12,936 nucleotides of DNA from Bacillota bacterium (GTDB taxonomy: Bacteria; Bacillota; Clostridia; Christensenellales; SZUA-584): NCBI GenBank assembly GCA_023416745.1, contig JAEZHF010000004.1:1-12936 (forward strand), given 5' to 3'. A program made the position numbers and the translations under genes. A model generated the notes under the pieces. The model saw only the letters and a list, made by a program, of their open reading frames with translations, did not search any database and was not told the DNA's origin. Shown piece after piece: positions 1 to 6,304 of the stretch (positions within the stretch are counted from its first letter, which is position 1; each line of letters begins with the position of its first letter).

Positions 1-54
1 CTTTTGATTTTTTGTTGTGCAGTTGCCAGACCGCACTTCATTCTAAATCAAAAG
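1..54. repeat. Inverted repeat at the left edge (possible hairpin)
   Basis: A perfect 10-bp inverted repeat is present: cttttgattt at 1-10 and aaatcaaaag at 45-54, with 34 nt between them. A smaller pair (gtgc...gcac) lies inside the loop. The right arm is followed by gagtttttctg, so on the plus strand it could be part of a terminator or the 3' end of a structured RNA that begins outside the window. I see no gene in 1-185. What lies to the left cannot be seen, so the role is open. Confidence 0.35.
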
Positions 55-93
55 GAGTTTTTCTGTTCTGCCTCATCGCTATAAGCTTTACCG

Positions 94-118
94 AACCCCG
101 CGTCTAACGCGGGGTTTT
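94..118 (+). terminator. Rho-independent terminator, plus-strand reading
   Basis: A 9-bp G+C-rich stem, aaccccgcg (94-102) with cgcggggtt (108-116), has a 5-nt loop and runs into a T run at 115-118. It would end plus-strand transcription arriving from outside the left edge. The T run is short, so it may be modest in strength. It lies back to back with the minus-strand terminator at 121-153. Confidence 0.6.
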
Positions 119-120
119 CG

Positions 121-153
121 AATACAAAAACCGCTGGCGTCAAACCAGCGGTT
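121..153 (-). terminator. Rho-independent terminator of the VanW-NlpC operon
   Basis: A 9-bp stem, aaccgctgg (129-137) with ccagcggtt (145-153), has a 7-nt loop. Read on the minus strand, the stem is followed by tttttgtatt, a typical terminator tail. It sits about 30 bp past the stop codon of the NlpC/P60 gene and is well placed to end that operon. Confidence 0.8.
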
Positions 154-185
154 ATCGTCAATACTATTCGGCTATTGATTGAGTA

Positions 186-1799
186 TTACAGCACTCTGTA
201 TGCCCGGATGAAGTTTTCTTTCCAGTAGGAATGACTCAGGTTGCCGATACGAACGCCGCCGCCGCTGGGTGCGGCGTCAATCATCTTGCCGCCGCCGATG
301 GCAATGCCCACATGGCCCTTGAACGAAATGATGTCGCCCGCTTTAATGTCGCTCATCTTCTTCACAACGGGATATTTGGTGGTGGCCGCCCAACCGGCTG
401 AAGTCATATAGCCCTGCTTCACACCGATCTGGTTGAGACACCAGTACACGAAGCCAGAGCAGTCAAACGAGTTTGGCCCTTTGGCGCCGCGCACATATTT
501 CGCGCCCAGCTTGGACTTCGCCACCTTGATCAGCTCTTCCACGGATTTTTCCCGCGCGCTGCCGCTGTCATCTGAAGAGCCGCCGCTGCTGCCACCCGAG
601 GTACCGCCGCTGCTTCCGGAGGATGTTGATGCCTTTTTCGCGGAGTCAGAGAGCAGTACGCTGAGCGTTTTCGCCCCAACCTTGCCGTCTGATGACAGCC
701 CGTTGCGCTTCTGGAACGCCTTTACCGCCCCCTCGGTGTTGGAGCCGTAGTATCCGTCCGCCTTATCCTTTAAATATTTCAGCTCGATCAGCCGCTGCTG
801 AACGTTCAGCACATCGCTGCCGCTGTCTCCCATGCCCAGCGCGTTTTTTTCCGCTTTGTCCGAGAACAGCAGATTCCGCGTGTCGGGACCGGCGTAACCG
901 TCATCGATGAAGCCGCTCTTGGCCTGAAATCGTTTGATGGCGTTCTCCGTATCCTTGCCGTACTTGCCGTCCGGCTCGGTTGTCAGATAGCCCAACTCAA
1001 AAAGCCGCTTTTGCAGCTTCAAGACCTCTTCGCCTTCGGTACCGATGGAGTAGAAAAACGCTTTGGCGTCGCCGGAGAACAGCACCTCGCGCGTCTGTGA
1101 GCCCACGCTGCCGTCCGACTCCAGGCCGTTGCGCTGCTGAAATTCCTTCACAGCCGCTTCGGTCTCGTCGCCGAAGTAGTCTGTCACCTTGTCTATGTAA
1201 TCCAGCTCTTTGAGGCGCAGCTGGATCTCTTTTACATCCGTGCCTGAAATGCCGATGGACACGGTATACTTCTTCGCCTCGTCCGAGAACAGCAGCTGTT
1301 TCGTGCCCTCGCCGTATATGCCGTCTATCTGCAGGTCGTGCTTGCGCTGGAACAGCTCCAGCGAATACTCCGTTACGGGTCCGAAGTGATCTGTGGGCAG
1401 ATCGCGCTCCATGTACCCAAGGTCCATCAGCCTCTGCTGCAGCCCGATCACTTCGTCGTCGGTCATGCCCTTTTTTAGCTGCATCGGCGTGGGTTCCGGT
1501 ATGTATTCCGTTGTGGGTACCGGCGTCTGTGCCGCGTTAACAGTCGGTGTTGTGGGCAGTGACGGCGCTTCGGTCAGCACCGGTTCAGTCAAAGGAAGCC
1601 CCGGCTGTGCGTTAGCCTGCACCGGCAGCTCCTCTTTACCTTTGAATATTGTGAACGAAAATATAACCAACAACAGGCATATTAAACCCGCCGCCGCGCA
1701 TATCACGATAAAGCGAGGCGTCACCTTCCGTCTCCTTTTGGCGTGACGGCCCGGCCGCCTAAGTACATCATGCAGCTTGTTGATTATATTCCTCAGCAA
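186..1799 (-). CDS. Membrane-anchored NlpC/P60 endopeptidase with four peptidoglycan-binding repeats
   Basis: Predicted cell-wall hydrolase cleaving peptide stems of peptidoglycan outside the membrane. With the TTG start used here it has 537 residues: a basic N-terminus, one membrane helix (about 30-52), a Pro/Thr-rich spacer, four PG_binding_1 repeats (about 108-171, 179-242, 250-312, 321-384; each with an LQ.RL...Y and G..T..AV..FQ pattern), a Ser/Gly linker (391-414), then the NlpC/P60 domain. Catalytic candidates are Cys447 (FDCSGFVYW), His496 (GHVGIAIG) and Asp508 (KMIDAA), where many relatives carry His or Asn. Start choice is uncertain. The longest frame begins at a GTG at 1859 but overlaps the upstream gene by 56 nt and lacks a Shine-Dalgarno. 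TTG at 1799 has GGAAGGA 8 nt upstream and starts 4 nt after the upstream stop. GTG at 1724 has AAAGGAG 7 nt upstream. The gene is second in an operon with the VanW protein. Confidence 0.93.
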   Translation of the reverse strand: MLRNIINKLHDVLRRPGRHAKRRRKVTPRFIVICAAAGLICLLLVIFSFTIFKGKEELPVQANAQPGLPLTEPVLTEAPSLPTTPTVNAAQTPVPTTEYIPEPTPMQLKKGMTDDEVIGLQQRLMDLGYMERDLPTDHFGPVTEYSLELFQRKHDLQIDGIYGEGTKQLLFSDEAKKYTVSIGISGTDVKEIQLRLKELDYIDKVTDYFGDETEAAVKEFQQRNGLESDGSVGSQTREVLFSGDAKAFFYSIGTEGEEVLKLQKRLFELGYLTTEPDGKYGKDTENAIKRFQAKSGFIDDGYAGPDTRNLLFSDKAEKNALGMGDSGSDVLNVQQRLIELKYLKDKADGYYGSNTEGAVKAFQKRNGLSSDGKVGAKTLSVLLSDSAKKASTSSGSSGGTSGGSSGGSSDDSGSAREKSVEELIKVAKSKLGAKYVRGAKGPNSFDCSGFVYWCLNQIGVKQGYMTSAGWAATTKYPVVKKMSDIKAGDIISFKGHVGIAIGGGKMIDAAPSGGGVRIGNLSHSYWKENFIRAYRVL

Positions 1800-1803
1800 T
1801 ATT

Positions 1804-3582
1804 CTAATCCTTCCATTTGTGGCCGCGTACGTTATTGTCCGTGCTTTCTTCTTCCCCACCAGGCGTGGGAGTGGGCGCTATGGTTTCTACCGGCGGCTGC
1901 GTGGGCGTCGGCGCAGGCGGTGGCGTCGGCGTTACCGTTGCCGGGTCCGGCCCGTTGACGTACGTCGTGCCGTCCTTGGGGTTCCAGCTGTATTTATGGA
2001 AGCTTTTCTTGGCCAGTTCTTTGCCGTCCAGCGACAAGTAATGAATGAAAGTCTCCACTTTTCGGCCAGACCGTGCCTGCGCATAGACTAACGACTGTCC
2101 TGGCGCCAGCTTCTTTCCGCCGGGCGCTTCGGTCATATTGTATTTAAACGTCATTTCAGCAGAGCCGAACTTGCCTCCATCCTTGAACGAGAAGTCAAGT
2201 ATCACTTCACCAAACTCATCGTCCACCACCGGAGTCCCGTAAATCTCCACTGTGGAGTTCTTATCCTTCGGGTTAACGTACGATACGATATAGATAGGCG
2301 TATCGTACGGATTGCGAAGCACAAGGTCCGGTCCGCCAAACGAGCTGATGGTGGCATCCAGGCCGAACGGAATATAGTCCGAAGGTATGGAGTGGTGAGT
2401 CGAATCGACGATGTCCAGAGCGGCCCGTATTGCCGCGTTGTAAGTCGTGCTGGAAATCTGGCAAACGCCTCCGCCCGGTTGGTCCACGTACCCGCCGTCC
2501 ACGATGCCCGAAGCCTCCTTCCAGCCGCCTTTGGTCGTTCTGTCTCCTGCTTCGGTGTTGATAGACCATTCTTCGCCCGGCATGATGGTCACACCGTTGA
2601 TTATACCAGACAACTTGGCCACGTTCCAGTTGCGGTTAAAGCTATTATGACGGGAGTAACTCGAAGTCCAGGATGTGACAAGATGTGTCTGGCTCTTCAA
2701 ATCTTCTACCGTTACAGACGGCTCAACAGGCGTCACCGGCGCGGCAATGGTGGAGTATTCCCCGCTCTCCAGCTGACCGACCACGCTGTCCACCACAGCC
2801 TCCATATCCACGGAGCGGCCGCTTATACCTTCGGCATACAAGAAGCGGGATATGTCCGCGTCGTCCGGGATATAATCCTCCTCATACTCATCGTTTTTCC
2901 AAAACTGATACCGCAATTCGTTTGGTTTTTCCGCTTCAGGTATACGCGCCAGCTCGGGACGGCTCCACATATCGCCATCCGCCGCCGCTTCGATCATCTT
3001 CTGCGCGTCCTGCTCATAGGGCGTACCGTCTGTCAGATGGCCCCACGGCGTAAACGTCACGCTTGCACCCGTTGCTGGCTTGTCCAGCGACTCCTTTAGC
3101 GGCAGCAGCGCCTCTTCAATGCCCGCCCGGTTCGATCTGACTGAAACGGTAAATGCCTTCCCCTGGCTGTTCGCCAGCTCAATGGCTTCTTTTCTTTCCT
3201 CCAGCGAACCGGTGTTGCCATACAGCAGCGCCTGATCAATCACTTCCTGATAGTCCGTGGAGATGCCCAGCTCTTGCGCGGTATAACTGTACTCCTCCCC
3301 GTCAACGCTGAAAGATATATTTATGTCGGATAACAGCTTTTCCGGCACACCCGCCGTTGCCTTAACCGCTTCTTCACGGTTCATACCCGAGATGTCGACA
3401 CCGTTCACCGTTACGCCCTGCAGCGCATCCGTGCTCTCCATGATGCGGCCGTTGACCTGCTCGTTGACGACAAGGAATATCACGCTCGCCGACAACGCCA
3501 GCACCAGCACGCCGATCATCACACCCAGCGCAACCTTCAATCTCTTGTTCGTTCCTTTTCTCACTGTTTTTCTGACTGCCAT
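1804..3582 (-). CDS. VanW family protein with N-terminal anchor and C-terminal G5-like domain
   Basis: A 592-residue envelope protein of the YoaR/VanW type. It has a basic N-terminus and one membrane helix (about 16-39), leaving the rest outside the cell. Residues about 70-170 look like the putative peptidoglycan-binding domain found in front of VanW. The VanW domain spans about 315-450 and shows the hallmark GGGVCQISSTTYNAA (370-384), then THHS and YIPFGLDATI. A G5-like beta region follows at about 465-545, then a Pro/Thr-rich tail rich in PTP. VanW proteins sit in some vancomycin-resistance clusters, but their biochemical role is unproven and this context gives no sign of vanHAX genes, so a general wall-associated role is more likely. 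ATG at 3582 is preceded by GAGAGGCGGAAG. It is first in the operon, just ahead of the NlpC/P60 gene, which points to joint action on the wall. Confidence 0.92.
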   Translation of the reverse strand: MAVRKTVRKGTNKRLKVALGVMIGVLVLALSASVIFLVVNEQVNGRIMESTDALQGVTVNGVDISGMNREEAVKATAGVPEKLLSDINISFSVDGEEYSYTAQELGISTDYQEVIDQALLYGNTGSLEERKEAIELANSQGKAFTVSVRSNRAGIEEALLPLKESLDKPATGASVTFTPWGHLTDGTPYEQDAQKMIEAAADGDMWSRPELARIPEAEKPNELRYQFWKNDEYEEDYIPDDADISRFLYAEGISGRSVDMEAVVDSVVGQLESGEYSTIAAPVTPVEPSVTVEDLKSQTHLVTSWTSSYSRHNSFNRNWNVAKLSGIINGVTIMPGEEWSINTEAGDRTTKGGWKEASGIVDGGYVDQPGGGVCQISSTTYNAAIRAALDIVDSTHHSIPSDYIPFGLDATISSFGGPDLVLRNPYDTPIYIVSYVNPKDKNSTVEIYGTPVVDDEFGEVILDFSFKDGGKFGSAEMTFKYNMTEAPGGKKLAPGQSLVYAQARSGRKVETFIHYLSLDGKELAKKSFHKYSWNPKDGTTYVNGPDPATVTPTPPPAPTPTQPPVETIAPTPTPGGEEESTDNNVRGHKWKD

Positions 3583-3607
3583 CTTCCGCCTCTCTTACTT
3601 ATCTTTA

Positions 3608-3636
3608 AATATAATTGCAAATCCGCCGGTATGAAA
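3608..3636 (-). promoter_or_regulatory. Candidate promoter for the VanW-NlpC operon
   Basis: On the minus strand a weak -35 (TTTCAT, 3631-3636) is separated by 17 bp from a -10-like TATATT (3608-3613), about 26 bp upstream of the ATG. The -35 match is poor and the leader would be short, so this is only the best candidate seen. Confidence 0.3.
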
Positions 3637-3849
3637 CCGCACGGCTTCGTCACAGTATTTTCCGAATGCGCCGTCCATGTGTCATGCAAGTATGCAAATG
3701 GGTTTATAGACGTATACATCGGATTTTACCCGGGTGTTTCCTTTTGTGTCAAGGAAACAAACCATGAACTTGGACGTTTTAAATGTTGCCTTTGTTCCGT
3801 AAAGCTGGTAATTTTATGGATAACTCATGGAATTTTATTGCCCGAAATG

Positions 3850-3858
3850 TGCTATAAT
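3850..3858 (+). promoter_or_regulatory. Extended -10 promoter of asnS
   Basis: TGCTATAAT (3850-3858) is a perfect -10 box with the TG extension, which can work with a poor -35. No good -35 is found 16-18 bp upstream. The expected start of transcription is near 3865, giving a leader of about 54 nt before the asnS ATG. Confidence 0.6.
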
Positions 3859-3918
3859 CATACCGTTTAGACCCGGAACAACCTGTTTTAGTCAAAAAAA
3901 TCGAGTTGAGGACAAAAT

Positions 3919-5289
3919 ATGAGGTATTTCGATCTTAGGAATATAATGGCATCCCCCAAGAGCCATCTTGGCGATCAGTTTACGCTGAAAGGCTGGATAC
4001 GCAACCACCGCAAGCAAAAAAGCTTTGGGTTTATCGACTTCTTTGACGGCACCTGCTTTGCGTCGCTGCAGGTGGTATACGACGACAGCATGGCTGATTT
4101 TGCCGCTGTGAGTGCATACCGCGTGGGAGCGGCCATCGCCGTCACCGGATGTCTGATACCGTCCGAGGGCAAGTCGGGCGGCTATGAGCTGAAAGCACAG
4201 CAGGTAGAACTGCTTGGCGACTGCCCGGAGGAATATCCGCTGCAGCCCAAAAAGCACTCACTGGAATTCCTGCGCGAGATCGCTTACCTGCGCCCGCGCA
4301 CGCGGTTGTTTCAGGCGGTATTCCGCATACGCAGTCTGGCTTCCTTCGCGATACACCGGTACTTCGAGCACAGCGGCTACCTGTATGTGCACACGCCGCT
4401 GATTACAGGCAACGACGCAGAGGGCGCAGGCAACACGTTCACCGTCACCACGCAGCCGCTGGGCCAAAAGCCGGACTATGCGCAGGACTTCTTCGGCAAG
4501 CCCACCTCCCTTGCGGTAACAGGTCAGCTGGAGGGCGAGACGTTCGCGCTGGCCTTCAAAAAGATTTACACGTTCGGGCCAACGTTCCGCGCGGAGAATT
4601 CCAACACCAAGACGCATGCGGCTGAGTTCTGGATGATTGAGCCGGAGATTGCGTTCTGCGAGCTGCAGGGGCTGATGGACGTTGAAGAGGACTTCCTTAA
4701 ATCCGTTGTGGGTTATATTCTGGGGCACGCACAGGACGAACTGGCTTTCCTCGAGACATATACCAAAACGGCGCTGAAAGACAAGCTGACAGCACTGGTC
4801 AATTCCACCATCGCGCGGGTGCCGTACCGAGAGGCCATCGCGCTGCTGAACGCCTCCGGACGCAACTTCGAGTTCCAACCGCATTTCGGCGGTGACATCG
4901 CCAAGGAGCACGAGAAGTATCTGACGGACGAGCACTTTAAATCCCCCGTGTTCGTGTACGACTGGCCCAAGGAGATCAAGGCTTTCTATATGTATCAGAA
5001 CGGCGACAACGAGACGGTAGCCGCGGTGGACCTGCTGGTGCCCGGCGCGGGCGAGCTGATGGGCGGCAGCCAGCGCGAGACGCGGTATGAGAAGCTGGTA
5101 TCACGCATGGAGGAGCTGCACATCTCTCAGGACGAGCTGTACTGGTATCTCAACCTGCGGCGTTTCGGCGGCTGCGAGCACGCGGGCTTCGGCATGGGCT
5201 TCGAGCGCCTGCTGATCTACCTCACCGGTGTAGAGAACATCCGTGACGTCATCCCCTATCCGCGCACGCCGCAAAACTGCGAGTTTTAG
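3919..5289 (+). CDS. asnS: Asparagine--tRNA ligase (class II aaRS)
   Basis: Charges tRNA-Asn with asparagine using ATP in the cytoplasm. 456 residues, normal for the family. An N-terminal OB-fold anticodon-binding domain (about 20-100, with LKGWIRNHRKQKSFGFID) is followed by the class IIb catalytic core. Motif 1 region is about 140-165 (HTPLITGNDAEGAG). Motif 2 is about 219-243 (FGPTFRAENSNT then HAAEFWMIEPE). Motif 3 is about 423-451 (GFGMGFERLL and the closing PYPRTP). The PLITGNDAEGAG and FRAENSNT signatures fit AsnRS rather than AspRS. ATG at 3919 has GAGG 7 nt upstream. It appears to be a single-gene unit with its own promoter and terminator. Intact, with no unusual features. Confidence 0.97.
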   Translation: MRYFDLRNIMASPKSHLGDQFTLKGWIRNHRKQKSFGFIDFFDGTCFASLQVVYDDSMADFAAVSAYRVGAAIAVTGCLIPSEGKSGGYELKAQQVELLGDCPEEYPLQPKKHSLEFLREIAYLRPRTRLFQAVFRIRSLASFAIHRYFEHSGYLYVHTPLITGNDAEGAGNTFTVTTQPLGQKPDYAQDFFGKPTSLAVTGQLEGETFALAFKKIYTFGPTFRAENSNTKTHAAEFWMIEPEIAFCELQGLMDVEEDFLKSVVGYILGHAQDELAFLETYTKTALKDKLTALVNSTIARVPYREAIALLNASGRNFEFQPHFGGDIAKEHEKYLTDEHFKSPVFVYDWPKEIKAFYMYQNGDNETVAAVDLLVPGAGELMGGSQRETRYEKLVSRMEELHISQDELYWYLNLRRFGGCEHAGFGMGFERLLIYLTGVENIRDVIPYPRTPQNCEF

Positions 5290-5311
5290 GTCCAATATAT
5301 AACTGTGCATC

Positions 5312-5349
5312 ACACCCCTCTGACTCAACCATCGGAGGGGTGTTTTTTT
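5312..5349 (+). terminator. Rho-independent terminator of asnS
   Basis: A 9-bp stem, acacccctc (5312-5320) with gaggggtgt (5335-5343), is followed directly by a run of T to 5349. It lies 22 bp past the asnS stop and separates asnS from the padR unit. Confidence 0.92.
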
Positions 5350-5387
5350 ACTCGGAAAAAATCACAATAACAACCCCGAAAAAGGTG

Positions 5388-5416
5388 TTGACAAACCAAA
5401 ATATTGGGAGTAGGAT
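5388..5416 (+). promoter_or_regulatory. Consensus sigma-A promoter of the padR operon
   Basis: A perfect -35 (TTGACA, 5388-5393), a 17-bp spacer and a -10 TAGGAT (5411-5416). Transcription should start near 5423, giving a leader of about 78 nt. The -10 box overlaps the left arm of the dyad at 5414-5483, so a protein bound there would block RNA polymerase. Confidence 0.8.
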
Positions 5417-5483
5417 TACTCCATCTGATAGTATTCTATGTCATAGTGCAATGTATTTTAGCATACTATCTGAAAGAGTAATC
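5414..5483. promoter_or_regulatory. Large two-armed dyad, probable PadR operator
   Basis: The left arm (5414-5434) is GATTACTC, 5 nt, GATAGTAT. The right arm (5463-5483) is its inverted copy: ATACTATC, 5 nt, GAGTAATC. All 16 block positions match exactly while the 5-nt spacers (catct and tgaaa) differ. The arms are 28 bp apart, and a smaller dyad, CTATG-T-CATAG (5436-5446), lies between them. Conserved blocks with free spacers, overlap with the -10 box and position just before padR suggest a protein-binding site for autoregulation. The same dyad could also fold in the leader RNA, so a structural role is possible. Confidence 0.6.
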
Positions 5484-5500
5484 TCAAGAAAGGTGAGTGT

Positions 5501-5836
5501 ATGATCAGCAGCGATATTATCAGAGGGCATCTGGATTCCATCATACTGCGCCTGATAATGGAGAAGGACCGTTACGGCTATGAAATCAGCAAGGAGATCA
5601 GCCGCCGCACCGGAGACCGGTTCCAGATCAAGGAGGCCACACTGTATGCTGTGTTCCAGCGGCTGGAGAAGAAGGACCTCATCACCTCTTACGAGGGCGA
5701 TGTCTCGCTGGGCGGACGCCGCCGTTATTACAGTATTACGCCGCTGGGGCGCGACTTCTTCCGCGAGGAGATCGAGGAATGGCGCAAGACAAAAGAAATC
5801 ATTGATATTTTCATGAATTTGGAGGAGCGGAAATGA
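5501..5836 (+). CDS. PadR family transcriptional regulator
   Basis: A 111-residue winged-helix DNA-binding repressor of the short PadR class. The N-terminal two thirds show the family pattern: HLDSIILRLIMEKDRYGYEI, a recognition helix with KEATLYAVFQRLEKKDLI, then the wing (YEGDVSLGGRRRYYSIT) and LTPLG-type ending TPLGRDFF. The C-terminal helix (EEIEEWRKTKEII) is the usual dimerisation helix. ATG at 5501 follows AAAGGTGAG. Its stop overlaps the next start as ATGA, so the two are translationally coupled. PadR-HAAS pairs are common in Firmicutes, often controlling membrane or stress genes. The strong promoter overlapped by a dyad suggests it represses its own operon. The inducer is unknown. Confidence 0.93.
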   Translation: MISSDIIRGHLDSIILRLIMEKDRYGYEISKEISRRTGDRFQIKEATLYAVFQRLEKKDLITSYEGDVSLGGRRRYYSITPLGRDFFREEIEEWRKTKEIIDIFMNLEERK

Positions 5837-6243
5837 AGACCATTCAGGAACATGTGGACGCGCTGTTCCGGGAAATACCCGACAGCGAACGCAAGGAAGC
5901 GCTCAAAAGAGAGATCGTCGATAATCTGCAGGAGAAGGTGGCGGATCTCATGGCGCAGGGTAAGGCTGAGGAGGATGCGATCTACCGCGCGATCGTGGAG
6001 TTCGGAGACATCAGCGACATACGCGACGAGCTGCGAGGCACGCAGACAGCGCCGCTCTCAAACCGCAGCAACATCGGCTATAAGCTGGGGTTTTCCATCG
6101 CCGGCAGTTCGCTGATCATCGCGCTGGTGCTGTTCATCAACCTGTATATCACGCCGAGTTTTCTGTGGTGTATATTCCCCATATTCGGTGTGTTATGGTG
6201 GCCGCTGTCAATGTTCTTCAAGTGGATGCGATACAGGAAATAA
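5833..6243 (+). CDS. HAAS-like (DUF1700-type) protein with one C-terminal two-helix membrane module
   Basis: A 136-residue protein. Residues 1-70 are helical and charged, with the pattern seen in HAAS/permease-prefix domains that follow PadR genes: the short amphipathic helices around DALFREIPDSERKEALKREI and EDAIYRAIVEFGDISDIRDEL. Residues 85-130 form two membrane helices with FSIAG, Asn103 inside the first helix, a TPSFLW turn and GVLWWPLSMFF. This segment is one copy of the module repeated nine times in the next gene; Asn103 and Pro124 are 21 apart, as there. It overlaps padR by 4 nt (ATGA) and has a strong GGAGGAG upstream. Likely a membrane-bound partner of the PadR repressor or of the downstream membrane protein; its activity is unknown. 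Confidence 0.85.
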   Translation: MKTIQEHVDALFREIPDSERKEALKREIVDNLQEKVADLMAQGKAEEDAIYRAIVEFGDISDIRDELRGTQTAPLSNRSNIGYKLGFSIAGSSLIIALVLFINLYITPSFLWCIFPIFGVLWWPLSMFFKWMRYRK

Positions 6244-6251
6244 CACACGTC

Positions 6252-6281
6252 TGGTCTCGGGATAATCCCGGCTAAAGACCA
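6252..6281 (+). other. Hairpin between the HAAS-like gene and the nine-repeat membrane gene
   Basis: The outer stem is TGGTCT (6252-6257) with AGACCA (6276-6281). The inner dyad is CGGGAT-A-ATCCCG (6258-6270), with an unpaired gctaa on one side. No T run follows, so it is not a standard terminator. It may act in mRNA processing, stability or partial attenuation between the two genes. The gap between the genes is only 61 bp. Confidence 0.45.
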
Positions 6282-6304
6282 CATTCCGAATCGAGATATA
6301 AACG

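Larger units (their letters stand above)
3583..3918. other. Divergent intergenic region between the VanW operon and asnS
   Basis: 336 bp without a convincing gene. It carries a candidate minus-strand promoter near the VanW start and an extended -10 promoter for asnS near the right end. Short open frames here have no ribosome binding site or recognisable product. I looked for a T-box leader before asnS (specifier stem, antiterminator bulge, terminator with T run) and saw none; only about 54 nt separate the likely transcription start from the ATG, too short for one. Confidence 0.6.

Noticed and set aside
2392..3099. A 235-codon plus-strand open frame opposite the VanW gene
   Set aside because: Antisense shadow of a clear VanW gene, rich in Arg/His/Pro as such shadows are, with no ribosome binding site or family pattern.
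1804..3582. Vancomycin-resistance gene cluster
   Set aside because: VanW domains are widespread in Clostridia; no vanH, vanA/B, vanX or VanRS-like genes are present, and the neighbour is a wall hydrolase.
3583..3918. T-box riboswitch before asnS
   Set aside because: Common for synthetase genes in Firmicutes, but I see no specifier stem, antiterminator or terminator, and the likely leader is only about 54 nt.
4258..4935. A 225-codon minus-strand frame opposite asnS
   Set aside because: Antisense to a gene with all class II synthetase motifs; no start signals or recognisable product.
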